In this document: positions 9,322-17,101 of the stretch, piece by piece
Position numbering within the stretch: the stretch's first letter is position 1
Layout of the letters: the number at the start of each line of letters is the position of its first letter
DNA from: Sphingobacteriales bacterium
GTDB lineage: Bacteria > Bacteroidota > Bacteroidia > Chitinophagales > Chitinophagaceae
DNA length: 64,000 nt
Direction of reading: 5' to 3'
Assembly: GCA_012270485.1 (NCBI GenBank)
Contig: JAAXIF010000065.1
Coordinates: forward strand, 162,959-226,958
The notes under the pieces: generated by a model
What the model was told of the DNA's origin: nothing
Seen by the model: the letters and a program-made list of their open reading frames with translations, nothing else
Database searches by the model: none
Translations under genes and position numbers: made by a program

Positions 9322-9379
9322 AGAATATAGAATGTAGAATATCCAATTTCGAAATTGGATATTCTACATTCTATATTCT
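9322..9379. repeat. Perfect 58-bp palindrome of heptads, word AGAATNT
   Basis: Positions 9322-9350 are the exact reverse complement of 9351-9379, a 29-bp stem with no unpaired loop base. It reads in heptads: AGAATAT, AGAATGT, AGAATAT, CCAATTT, then CGAAATT, GGATATT, CTACATT, CTATATT. It starts at the base after the metH stop codon and ends 8 nt before the stop of the convergent LOG gene. It may serve as a two-way terminator, although a U tract is lacking. Confidence 0.95.
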
Positions 9380-9387
9380 TCTGTTTA

Positions 9388-10119
9388 TCACCTTTTCTCA
9401 AACAACCACCACAATCTCCTCCTCGGTTTCACAGTATAGTTTTTACGAACGTATGTTTTAATGTAATCCATGGCTTCTTTCACATCATCAGTGAGGAATA
9501 ATAGTTTTTTATCTTCCGCAGAAATAGTGCCATGTGTTGCCATATCATCAATACTATCTAACAATGGCTGGAAATAGTCTTTCCCCAATAATACAATCGG
9601 AAAATCATTGATCACTTTGGTTTGTGCCAGTGTAAGTGTTTCAAAAAATTCATCCATTGTACCAAATCCGCCCGGCATGATGATAAATGCGTAAGAATAT
9701 TTTACCAGCAACACTTTTCTGATAAAAAAATAATCAAAAGTGATCCATCGATGCATGTATGGATTGGGGTACTGTTCAAAAGGCAATTTAATATTACAGC
9801 CTACTGATTGCCCCCCATTTTCAAAAGCCCCTTTATTGGCTGCTTCCATAATGCCCGGACCACCGCCTGTCATGGTGGTAAATCCAAGTTCTGCAATTTT
9901 TTTCCCAACTTCAACCGCTTGCTGATAATAAGGATGATCTTCTTTAAAGCGAGCAGATCCAAATACCGTAATACAAGGACCCACAAAGTGGAGTGTACGA
10001 AAGCCTTTAATAAACTGGCGAAAAATCTGCCAAGCAAAAGCTAACTCATTGATCCTGGGTTTCGGTCCATCCAAATACACGAGTTCTTTGGCCGGAATAA
10101 TCCTTTCTGTTTTATTCAT
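9388..10119 (-). CDS. LOG family (TIGR00730) nucleoside 5'-monophosphate phosphoribohydrolase-like protein
   Basis: A 243-aa Rossmann-fold protein of the LOG/lysine-decarboxylase-like family. The two hallmarks are visible: TMTGGGPGIMEAANKGA (near residues 82-98) and the PGGxGTxxE motif as MPGGFGTMDEFFETL (near 148-162). LOG enzymes cleave nucleoside monophosphates, in plants and some bacteria cytokinin ribotides; the substrate here is unknown, and older databases call such proteins lysine decarboxylases without grounds. Single gene, convergent with metH across the palindrome. Confidence 0.88.
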   Translation of the reverse strand: MNKTERIIPAKELVYLDGPKPRINELAFAWQIFRQFIKGFRTLHFVGPCITVFGSARFKEDHPYYQQAVEVGKKIAELGFTTMTGGGPGIMEAANKGAFENGGQSVGCNIKLPFEQYPNPYMHRWITFDYFFIRKVLLVKYSYAFIIMPGGFGTMDEFFETLTLAQTKVINDFPIVLLGKDYFQPLLDSIDDMATHGTISAEDKKLLFLTDDVKEAMDYIKTYVRKNYTVKPRRRLWWLFEKR

Positions 10120-10200
10120 ATCTATCCTTATATTGATTAAATTTCAAATTAGCACAAAATTTGCTGTAATAATAAACAGTTAAACATCCTTAACAGTTTT

Positions 10201-11607
10201 ATGAGAAAATTTTACTGCGTCATCATATGCACCGCATGCTTACTATCGGCATCCGCACAAAAAAAAGTATTACTGGAACAATTCAGGACTTTCTCAATGG
10301 TAGGACCGGTGATGCAGTATCTAAAACAAGAAGAAACCAAAGCTGTATTACTCAAACAATTGAACAATAGCTTACTGAAACATAAAAATGCGCAACTCAT
10401 GAATCAAGATTTGCGCATAACAGTATTACCCGAATTGAAACCAACCGGCTCTACTGAAATACCATTTACCATAGCAGACAGCAGTACATGGCATATGTAC
10501 CTTGATTTATATGAATTTGAAACCAACACTTTTTATTACGTACACCCAGAATACAAGGAAGATTCTGCATTATTCAAAAGAACTGCTTCCGTATTTGATT
10601 TAACTGTTGTATTAATCAACTCAGAAAAAGAAATCGTACTAAAAGAAATCATCACCATCTGCATTACGCGAGGTAGTAGTAATGGTTTTGGTATCCAAGC
10701 ATCTACTCCTTCACTGAGTAATAAAGGGTTTACAGATATGCTCAATCACGCATTTGAGCGCATCCTGGATCCGGAAAATAAAATAGGAATGCTTGAGATA
10801 AAAGCAGCGCCGGTATTCTACGCTGATAATTTCTTACTCCCCATCATCAGTAATTATCCTGTTATACAAGTAAACAATAAAAATAATATTGCCTCCTATA
10901 AAAGAGATCAGACCGACGAGCTCATTCGACTGGGTGAACCCTTTTATGAAGAACTCTTTACAAAAGGGAAAAATAAAAACGTTGTAGACATGTCTATTAT
11001 AAGTACCGCTATCAATAGTACAGGTAGACAAAACAGTTCTGATTTTGTTCAGTTAAAACAAGACAGCAGAGACGTGCTGAGAGATAAAAATTATTCTTTA
11101 AAAATGCTGATTGAGATCAACCCTATCTTTAATTATTTAAATGAAGACGAAGTATTTACCAGTTTCATGCCCGATTCTCTACATTTTTTATTGAAAGACC
11201 AGGATACAATCGCCAAATTCAAGATCATAAAAAACACCGGTTTAGTAGTAGAGAATAAATGGGTCTTAAAAACAAAAAATAACGGTTTAGGAGCAGAAAA
11301 CAGAATGATCTACCTGAATAAACTCAGCAATGGCTATGATAGTATCAGTATTTTCTTAATGAACCCTGATGAAGTTTCAAGAAAAATTTTTTCAGAGTAT
11401 GTCATTACCGGACTCATACACAATCAGCCTTTCACGATTATGTGTAGCAATAAAAACACATTGAAAGAATTTTATCTGAATCAAAACAATGTAGCCGTTG
11501 CTATGGGAAAATTTTTACCGGAAAGAATTGCTGTTTTTGATGCATCTTTAGACAAAGAAATATTGAATCAGTTGATGATGATTGGGTTTTCCCGTCTCTT
11601 CCGATAA
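10201..11607 (+). CDS. Secreted protein of unknown function, 468 aa
   Basis: I do not recognise a family. The N-terminus is a signal peptide (MRKFYCVIICTACLLSASAQ, cleavage near residue 20), so the product is exported. The rest is mixed strand and helix without Cys pairs, repeats, transmembrane segments or a visible catalytic motif. It is rich in Lys, Asn and Ile, like other Bacteroidota surface or periplasmic proteins. It stands 11 nt before exonuclease III and may be co-transcribed with it, but a shared function is not implied. Confidence 0.6.
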   Translation: MRKFYCVIICTACLLSASAQKKVLLEQFRTFSMVGPVMQYLKQEETKAVLLKQLNNSLLKHKNAQLMNQDLRITVLPELKPTGSTEIPFTIADSSTWHMYLDLYEFETNTFYYVHPEYKEDSALFKRTASVFDLTVVLINSEKEIVLKEIITICITRGSSNGFGIQASTPSLSNKGFTDMLNHAFERILDPENKIGMLEIKAAPVFYADNFLLPIISNYPVIQVNNKNNIASYKRDQTDELIRLGEPFYEELFTKGKNKNVVDMSIISTAINSTGRQNSSDFVQLKQDSRDVLRDKNYSLKMLIEINPIFNYLNEDEVFTSFMPDSLHFLLKDQDTIAKFKIIKNTGLVVENKWVLKTKNNGLGAENRMIYLNKLSNGYDSISIFLMNPDEVSRKIFSEYVITGLIHNQPFTIMCSNKNTLKEFYLNQNNVAVAMGKFLPERIAVFDASLDKEILNQLMMIGFSRLFR

Positions 11608-11618
11608 ATCAGACAGCT

Positions 11619-12386
11619 ATGCGCATCATTTCATATAATGTCAACGGCATCAGAGCCGCCATGAAAAAGGGTTTTACAGATTGGTTAGCAACCAATCCGG
11701 CAGATATTATTTGTCTACAAGAAACCAAAGCCAATCAAGAAGATGTAGATGTAAGTGCTATTGAAAAAATGGGTTATCAAACATTTTGGTATTCCGCTCA
11801 AAAAAAGGGTTATAGTGGGGTTGCTATTTTTACAAAAATAAAACCCGATCAAGTACTTTATGGAAATGGTATAGATCAAAGCGATGCTGAAGGAAGAGTG
11901 ATCAGAGCTGATTTTGGAGATATTACCCTCATCAATGCATATTTTCCTTCCGGTACCAGTGGGGATGAAAGACAAACTTATAAATACCAGTGGCTGGATG
12001 AATTTTTTACATACGTACAAGCATTGAGAAAGAAAAGAAAGAAACTGATTGTAACGGGCGATTATAATATTGCGCATACGGAAATTGATATCCATGACCC
12101 GAAAGGAAATAAAAAGTCATCGGGATTTTTACCGGAAGAACGTGCGTGGATGGATCAGTTTTTAGCCAATAAGTGGGTAGATACCTTCCGTCAGCTTCAT
12201 CCGCAAGCTACGGGTGCGTATTCCTGGTGGAGTCAAAGATTTCCATCAGTACGGTTACAAAACAAGGGCTGGAGGATCGACTATATCAGCATTACAGATA
12301 CTCTAGCACCTCAATTGAAAGCAGCTGCTATTTATCCGGATGTGAAACACAGCGATCATTGTCCGATTTACGCAGAAATCATCTAA
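11619..12386 (+). CDS. xth: Exodeoxyribonuclease III / AP endonuclease
   Basis: A 255-aa member of the exonuclease III family that cuts at abasic sites and trims 3' ends in base-excision repair. Active-site landmarks are all visible: SYNVNGIRAA with Asn7, LQETKA with Glu35, VTGDYNIAHTEID, the SWWSQR-like AYSWWSQRFP segment, RIDYISIT and the terminal KHSDHCPIYAEI with the catalytic His. Length matches the family (250-270 aa). Cytoplasmic. It follows the unknown secreted protein by 11 nt. Confidence 0.95.
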   Translation: MRIISYNVNGIRAAMKKGFTDWLATNPADIICLQETKANQEDVDVSAIEKMGYQTFWYSAQKKGYSGVAIFTKIKPDQVLYGNGIDQSDAEGRVIRADFGDITLINAYFPSGTSGDERQTYKYQWLDEFFTYVQALRKKRKKLIVTGDYNIAHTEIDIHDPKGNKKSSGFLPEERAWMDQFLANKWVDTFRQLHPQATGAYSWWSQRFPSVRLQNKGWRIDYISITDTLAPQLKAAAIYPDVKHSDHCPIYAEII

Positions 12387-12414
12387 TACTCATACAAACT
12401 ATAAATTTTTCATC

Positions 12415-12720
12415 GTGTATATCTATAATGTAACCATTCAATTGGCCTGGGGTATTCATGAAAACTGGCTACAATGGATGAAAACCAAACATATTCCGGA
12501 AGTAATGGCTACCGGTTGTTTTACAGATTTTCGTTTTGTACGTGTGCTTGAAATGGATGAAACCGAAGGACCTACTTATGCCACTCAATATTTTGCCGCT
12601 ACCAAAGAAGACTATAATCGTTACATTGAGCATCACGCAAGCGCTTTACGTAAAGATGCACTGGATATTTGGGGCAATCAATTCGTTGGTTTTCGTTCTT
12701 TAATGCAGGTTGTGAATTGA
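12415..12720 (+). CDS. DUF4286 family protein
   Basis: A 101-aa protein that starts with GTG at 12415. It reads as a DUF4286 member: YIYNVTIQLAWGIHENWLQWMK at the start (split here by position 1-22), FTDFRFVRVLEMDE in the middle and the closing WGNQFVGFRSLMQVVN. The fold is probably a dimeric ferredoxin-like alpha/beta barrel of the EthD/monooxygenase shape, but no reaction is known. It lies 28 nt after xth. Confidence 0.8.
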   Translation: MYIYNVTIQLAWGIHENWLQWMKTKHIPEVMATGCFTDFRFVRVLEMDETEGPTYATQYFAATKEDYNRYIEHHASALRKDALDIWGNQFVGFRSLMQVVN

Positions 12721-13018
12721 GTGTGGATAGTTTTGCAAATTCATTTTGACAATCACAAAACTTCGCTATATTGCTCTGAAACCCGCTTCGGGACTGCTTT
12801 TCAGCTTAAATCATCTGAAACCATTGATAATAAAGGGTTTCAAGAGATAACAGTGTTGAAACATGCAATGCATAATTGATACGCAATCGGCTGAAATGCT
12901 TGTTGGCGAAGGGTTTTAAGGAATCACAAAAAGACGATAAAGTTGTAAAAATATTTTGCTATTTGATAAAAGCGAATAAATTTGTTTCTCTTATTAAAAT
13001 ACATCTAAAAACACATCT
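12721..13018. other. Intergenic stretch upstream of HU
   Basis: Nearly 300 nt without a gene. At 12776-12804 there is a two-part hairpin: CTGAAA pairs with TTTCAG outside, and CCCG-CTT-CGGG forms the inner stem; it could end the DUF4286 transcript but has no T run. Otherwise the sequence is AT-rich with no reading frame or repeat that I can support, up to the HU promoter at 12955-12984. Confidence 0.5.
12955..12984 (+). promoter_or_regulatory. Promoter of the HU gene
   Basis: A full Bacteroidota promoter: TTTG at 12955-12958, an 18-nt spacer and an exact TAnnTTTG box, TAAATTTG, at 12977-12984. The HU start codon is at 13019, giving a leader of about 28 nt. This is the best promoter match in the window and fits a highly expressed gene. 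Confidence 0.8.
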
Positions 13019-13288
13019 ATGAACAAAGCTGAATTAATCGCACAACTCGCAGAAGATGCAGGTATCACCAAAACTCAAGCTAACGCTGCTTTAGATTCTT
13101 TTGTTGATACTGTAACTAAAACCCTGAAAAAAGGTGATAAAGTTACTTTAGTAGGTTTCGGTACTTTCTCTGTATCTAAGCGTGCTGCTCGTACAGGTCG
13201 TAACCCTCAAACTGGTGAGACGATCAAGATCAAAGCTAAAAAAGTTGCCCGCTTCAAAGCCGGTAAAGAACTGAGCGCTAAGATCTAA
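13019..13288 (+). CDS. hup: HU family DNA-binding protein
   Basis: An 89-aa nucleoid protein of the HU/IHF family. It starts [20 protein letters not shown], has the conserved [18 protein letters not shown] core, then the beta-arm [14 protein letters not shown] with the DNA-intercalating Pro of RNPQTG, and ends [13 protein letters not shown]. Length and sequence agree with the non-specific HU beta type. It is a single gene with a strong promoter and its own terminator. Confidence 0.95.
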   Translation: MNKAELIAQLAEDAGITKTQANAALDSFVDTVTKTLKKGDKVTLVGFGTFSVSKRAARTGRNPQTGETIKIKAKKVARFKAGKELSAKI

Positions 13289-13310
13289 TCTAAGCCTCCA
13301 AAAAGAATTG

Positions 13311-13333
13311 AACCCCGCTTTCGCGGGGTTTTT
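13311..13333 (+). terminator. Intrinsic terminator of HU
   Basis: AACCCCGC, loop TTTC, GCGGGGTT, followed by TTT, 22 nt after the HU stop. The end of its T tract runs into the -7 box of the next gene at 13335. Confidence 0.93.
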
Positions 13334-13334
13334 C

Positions 13335-13342
13335 TATTTTTG
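13335..13342 (+). promoter_or_regulatory. -7 promoter box of the bTHX gene
   Basis: TATTTTTG is an exact TAnnTTTG box. It begins 2 nt after the HU terminator, so the -33 region of this promoter must lie inside the terminator hairpin. The bTHX ATG is at 13377. Confidence 0.5.
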
Positions 13343-13376
13343 CAGCTCACTATTTATCAATTAAAACATAATTACC

Positions 13377-13502
13377 ATGGGTAGAGGCGATAAAAAAACC
13401 GCTAAAGGAAAGAGATTCAAAGGTTCATTCGGCAAAAGCCGTCCGGCCAATGCGAAAGCTACTGCTGCAAAAGCCAAGAAAGCTGCTGCAAAAGCTTCTT
13501 AG
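13377..13502 (+). CDS. 30S ribosomal protein bTHX (S31 / Thx)
   Basis: A 41-aa, highly basic protein beginning MGRGDKKTAKGKRFKGSFG and continuing with KSRPAN and an Ala-Lys rich tail. The start GRGDKKTxKGKRxxGSxGxxRP is the signature of the small-subunit protein Thx, which fills a cavity at the top of the 30S head in Thermus and is widespread in Bacteroidota. The tail of AAKAKKAAAKAS looks simple in sequence. It has its own promoter box within the HU terminator region. Confidence 0.92.
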   Translation: MGRGDKKTAKGKRFKGSFGKSRPANAKATAAKAKKAAAKAS

Positions 13503-13589
13503 GATCTTTGATTTTTTGATCTTTGATTTTTTGATTTGGTTGAAAAGCTAATGACTTTTGTCAATCACAGATCAAAAAATCAAAGATTC
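13503..13589. repeat. Heptad/octad inverted repeat, word ATCTTTG
   Basis: It begins at the base after the bTHX stop. The left arm is a tandem of ATCTTTG and ATTTTTTG, twice (7 + 8 nt). An 18-nt part of it (13504-13521) is the exact complement of 13570-13587 in the right arm. The right arm reaches into the stop region of the convergent aminotransferase gene (stop at 13588). Function probably transcript end or RNA stabilisation for both genes. Confidence 0.9.
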
Positions 13590-14883
13590 AAACTCTGTTA
13601 CTCGCTATTTCCTCCAACGCAAATACCAGCTTGTCTAAATCTTGTAATCGGGTGTATACATGTGGTGTAACTCTTACACAACTAATGTTTTCCCAGACGA
13701 TACCAACGGTATGAATTTTATAGGTATTGAATAATGCCTGATCCAATTGCGCGGGTGTCATGCCATCAATAGATACACCACAAATTGCACAAGCATATTC
13801 GGGTTTGAATGAGGTATGTATTTTTACCTTAGGAATATTCCTTGCTTTCTCCGCCCAATAATTTTTTAGGTAACGAATCCGTTCTTCTTTTCTTTTTGCT
13901 CCGATCGCATTGTGAAAGTTCAAAGCCTCTCCTATTCCTTGTTCTATTGGAAAGCTTCTGGTACCAAGGGTTTCGAACTTTCTGATGTCATCACTCCTAG
14001 GTTTATCATTACAAACCAAGGGCCATATCTTTTCTATTTTTTCTTTTTTAATCCATAACATCCCACTGCCTATTGGGGCACTAAGAAACTTGTGTAGACT
14101 GGTGCCGAAATAATCACATTCCAAGTCGGGTATTTTAAAATCAAGTAAACCAAAAGAGTGGGCCCCATCAACAATCACTTCCAATCCACGCTGATGCGCC
14201 ATTTGTGCAATCTTCTTCACCGGAAGAATTTGTCCGATCCAGTTGATGATATGTGTTAGGTGTAAAATTTTTGTTTTAGGCGTGATGGCTTTTTCAAATG
14301 CTGATACAATGGCATCATCATCTTCCATCGGAAAATCAAAACTGATCTGTGTATATACAATCCCATCACGCAATGCTCTTTGTTTCCAAGCCTGAATCAT
14401 ATTTGGATAATCTTGCTTGGTACCTATCACTTCATCTCCTGCTTTCAGATCCAATCCAAAAATCACCGTATTCAGTGCTTCGGTAGCATTTCTGTTGACT
14501 GCAATTTCTTCGGGAGAACAGCCCGCCAATGTAGCCAGCTTATAACGCAAAGGTTCACGCCCTTGGTCTAAAATGCGCCACATATAGTAGGATGGACCTT
14601 CATTAGACAATTGATTGAATCTTTCTACTGCTTCCTGTACCACTCTGGGAGAAGGACTGACTCCTCCATTATTGAGATTGATCAGATTGGGATTCACCGT
14701 ATAGGATTGTTGAATAACCGTCCAATAATCTTCATCTATAGCCGTTTGTTCCGGACTAAAACCAGCCACTCGTTGCTGCTCAGACTGCCATTCAGCGGCA
14801 TGTACTTGCTGAAACAGACTATTGACAGAAAATGCCCCGGCCAGGAGCCCGATCCTTTGTACAAAATCTCTTCGTTGGTTCAC
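13588..14883 (-). CDS. Class V aminotransferase-fold PLP enzyme with Tat signal (isopenicillin-N-epimerase-like)
   Basis: A 431-aa PLP enzyme of fold type I. The N-terminus has a twin-arginine signal (NQRRDFVQRIGLLAG, then a hydrophobic stretch ending VHAAE), so it is exported folded, with its cofactor. The PLP-binding Asp lies in VIVDGAHSFGLLDF and the Schiff-base Lys in GTSLHKFLSAPIG. Sequence style (NLNNGGVSPSPRVVQEA, NRNATEALN) is that of the isopenicillin N epimerase / cysteine desulfurase-like group, although neither activity can be claimed. Single gene, convergent with bTHX and divergent from the small membrane protein gene. Confidence 0.85.
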   Translation of the reverse strand: MNQRRDFVQRIGLLAGAFSVNSLFQQVHAAEWQSEQQRVAGFSPEQTAIDEDYWTVIQQSYTVNPNLINLNNGGVSPSPRVVQEAVERFNQLSNEGPSYYMWRILDQGREPLRYKLATLAGCSPEEIAVNRNATEALNTVIFGLDLKAGDEVIGTKQDYPNMIQAWKQRALRDGIVYTQISFDFPMEDDDAIVSAFEKAITPKTKILHLTHIINWIGQILPVKKIAQMAHQRGLEVIVDGAHSFGLLDFKIPDLECDYFGTSLHKFLSAPIGSGMLWIKKEKIEKIWPLVCNDKPRSDDIRKFETLGTRSFPIEQGIGEALNFHNAIGAKRKEERIRYLKNYWAEKARNIPKVKIHTSFKPEYACAICGVSIDGMTPAQLDQALFNTYKIHTVGIVWENISCVRVTPHVYTRLQDLDKLVFALEEIASNRV

Positions 14884-14918
14884 GGTAAAAGGTTGAACAA
14901 GAAAGATAGTGAAGGGAA

Positions 14919-15050
14919 TTCAAAAGTCAAAAGTGAAAAGTCAAAAGAAGATTATATATGTTACTTTACCACAGGAGTTGCTCAGAGTTTGGCACAGAGG
15001 TTCACAGTATTTTTTTGACTTTTGACTTTTCACTTTTGACTTTCAACTTA
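14919..15050. repeat. Heptad inverted repeat, word (C/G)ACTTTT, with a 71-nt spacer
   Basis: The left arm 14923-14947 and the right arm 15019-15043 are exact 25-nt complements. Both read as tandem heptads (AAAAGTC, AAAAGTG on the left; GACTTTT, CACTTTT on the right). The spacer is longer than in the other copies and has no recognised feature. The right arm lies directly upstream of the small membrane protein and offers a TTTG as -33 box. Confidence 0.93.
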
Positions 15051-15054
15051 TCCC

Positions 15055-15062
15055 TACCTTTG
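15055..15062 (+). promoter_or_regulatory. -7 box of the small membrane protein gene
   Basis: TACCTTTG is an exact TAnnTTTG box, with TTTG of the heptad repeat 16-17 nt upstream (15035-15038). The ATG follows at 15078, so the leader would be under 12 nt. This supports the downstream start rather than a start within the repeat. Confidence 0.6.
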
Positions 15063-15077
15063 CATAAACTTTCCGGT

Positions 15078-15332
15078 ATGAAACAGCAGGGATGGAAAAT
15101 GATCGTTTTTTTGGTTGTATTGGTGCTAATCAGTCAGTTGGTAGACGCGCAATGTTCTATTTGCACAAAAACTGCTTCACAATTGGGTGAAGGTCCGGCC
15201 AAAGCCCTTAACTCGGCCATTATTTATTTGGCATTTGCTCCTATTGCAATAATGGGTTTCATTGGTTTTCGTTGGTGGAAAAGAGAACAGGAAGTAATGA
15301 AAAATGAGAAACAAACTTCTACTAAAGACTAA
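15078..15332 (+). CDS. Small membrane protein, CSICTKTASQ type
   Basis: An 84-aa protein from ATG 15078 (a longer reading would only translate the repeat upstream). It has an N-terminal signal or membrane helix (residues 6-22), then QCSICTKTASQLGEGPAKA with two Cys three apart, a second membrane helix (about 42-62) and a charged tail (WWKREQEVMKNEKQ). Proteins of this pattern occur widely in Bacteroidota with no known role. Its stop codon overlaps that of the convergent FkbM methyltransferase by 4 nt (CTAA). Confidence 0.75.
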   Translation: MKQQGWKMIVFLVVLVLISQLVDAQCSICTKTASQLGEGPAKALNSAIIYLAFAPIAIMGFIGFRWWKREQEVMKNEKQTSTKD

Positions 15333-16078
15333 GGCATCTCTACCAGATCTTCATTTATAAATACCAAGTTTTCATCGGAGATAGAAAAAGAAAAGTTGTA
15401 TTTGCTAGTGGCCGCAAATACAGCTTTGGAACATCCTTTTTTCATTTGATCATGTAACTCTATCACAATTGCTTTTGTTAAAGGCAGCCAATGCTCATAG
15501 TTGCTTTCAAATACTTCCTTTTCAGAACCCTCTATATCAATTTTTAATAGATCAATATGGTTCCATCCTTGCTCACGCATAATAGTACTAATACAAATAG
15601 CGGAAATTGAATTTGGATCATTGGGGGATGTTTCCTGAACCATAAAGGAGTTTTTTATTGCTCCATGATCAACTATAATTAAATGAACATCTTTATTCCA
15701 CAAGCCTTTAAGCAAAGGCTTTACATTAGGATAAGGTTCAATGTTTTTCGACAAAATTTCAAAATTTTCTTTACTTGGTTCAACTGCTACAATTGAGCAA
15801 TTAGAATATTTTTGCGAAAAATAAACAGAAGCCAAACCGATATTAGCTCCCGCATCTATTACATATTGTACTTCAAAGGGGAAATTAATGTTATACTGAT
15901 TTCTTAAAAAGACCTGATCGAAAGTAAAATAGTCGGTTGTTTGGGGTCGCAAATAAAAAGGACCTTTATATTTTGAAGCACTTAATACTCCGTAAGGCTT
16001 TAGTTTAACCCTTATATAAAGTTTGATTGCATCAATTAACCCGAATGCTTTAGTCATTTTTTTGAAACGAGATGACAT
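15329..16078 (-). CDS. FkbM family SAM-dependent methyltransferase
   Basis: A 249-aa methyltransferase. The SAM site is visible as VIDAGANIGLASVYFSQKY (near residues 66-84), followed by VAVEPSKENFEIL; the acidic DLLKIDIEGSEKEVF motif, a hallmark of FkbM enzymes, lies near residue 185. In polysaccharide clusters these enzymes O-methylate sugars, which fits the glycosyltransferases next to it. The exact acceptor is unknown. It is the first gene of the glycan block and is transcribed away from 16206. Confidence 0.9.
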   Translation of the reverse strand: MSSRFKKMTKAFGLIDAIKLYIRVKLKPYGVLSASKYKGPFYLRPQTTDYFTFDQVFLRNQYNINFPFEVQYVIDAGANIGLASVYFSQKYSNCSIVAVEPSKENFEILSKNIEPYPNVKPLLKGLWNKDVHLIIVDHGAIKNSFMVQETSPNDPNSISAICISTIMREQGWNHIDLLKIDIEGSEKEVFESNYEHWLPLTKAIVIELHDQMKKGCSKAVFAATSKYNFSFSISDENLVFINEDLVEMP

Positions 16079-16205
16079 AAATACCTATTATAATGATTAT
16101 ACAATAATGCAAAGTACAACATAGCATCTTGATCTTTCAGTATTTGGTTAAATTAAACATTATAGCTTATTTTGTTATCAATCTTATAGCCGTCAGGCAT
16201 CAATA

Positions 16206-17084
16206 ATGACACAGCAACCCGCAATAGTTAGTATTGTTATTCCGTGTTATAACCATGGGCAATATCTTCAAGAAGCATTGGATAGTATAGATTACAGTAA
16301 AATCAACTACAGTGTTGAAATTATTATAGTTGATGACGGATCTTCAGATCATGAAACACTTCAAAAACTAGAGAGTCTAAAGCAATTAAATTATAGGGTT
16401 ATTCATCAAACGAATGGAGGACCTGGCAAGGCTCGCAACACCGGAATAAATGTTGCAGTTGGAAAGTACATTCTACCATTAGATGCTGATAATAAAATAG
16501 ATCCTAATTACATCAATAAAGCCATCCCTTTATTAGAAAAAAATCAGGCCGACATTGTATATGCTGCTCCAGAATTTTTTGGAGATACTTCAATTAAGAA
16601 GCGTCAATTTAAAGTTCGTCCATTTGATGATTTAGGGCTTGTTACAGGAAATTGTGCAGACGGTTGTGCCATATATAGAAAAGAGGTATGGGAAAAAAAT
16701 GGCGGCTATGATGAAGCTATGCCTTATTATGGATTTGAAGATTGGGAATTTTGGATCAATGCGTCAAAGAATAACTTTACCTTTCATTTCATCAATGAGA
16801 AGTTATTTTTTTATCGTATTATAGGTAATTCAATGATTGCGCAATTCGACAACAACGAAAGAAATGTTTTAATTCATCGCTACTTAGCAAAAAAGCATTC
16901 TGATTTTTTTTTGGAGAAACTAGTAAAAATTACCTACATAAGAGAACGATACTTCTATGATCTATTGCGCTTTCCAATAACACCCATTGTCTATTTACTA
17001 TACTGGTTAGGAATACTTGAAAACACAACATTAAGGGCAAAAAAGAAATATGCTCACTATGAAGTCAATAAAAAAATAGTTTGA
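16206..17084 (+). CDS. Glycosyltransferase family 2
   Basis: A 292-aa GT-A fold enzyme. The first strand and nucleotide site read VSIVIPCYNHGQYLQEALDS and IIIVDDGSSDHET; the DXD-like metal site is LPLDADNKIDPNY; the acceptor-side acidic motif is YYGFEDWEFWINA. It lacks transmembrane segments, so it is a cytoplasmic or membrane-attached transferase. The donor sugar cannot be deduced. It is followed at 17 nt by a second GT2, so both probably act on the same glycan. Confidence 0.9.
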   Translation: MTQQPAIVSIVIPCYNHGQYLQEALDSIDYSKINYSVEIIIVDDGSSDHETLQKLESLKQLNYRVIHQTNGGPGKARNTGINVAVGKYILPLDADNKIDPNYINKAIPLLEKNQADIVYAAPEFFGDTSIKKRQFKVRPFDDLGLVTGNCADGCAIYRKEVWEKNGGYDEAMPYYGFEDWEFWINASKNNFTFHFINEKLFFYRIIGNSMIAQFDNNERNVLIHRYLAKKHSDFFLEKLVKITYIRERYFYDLLRFPITPIVYLLYWLGILENTTLRAKKKYAHYEVNKKIV

Positions 17085-17101
17085 TAAAATAGTAGCAGCA
17101 A

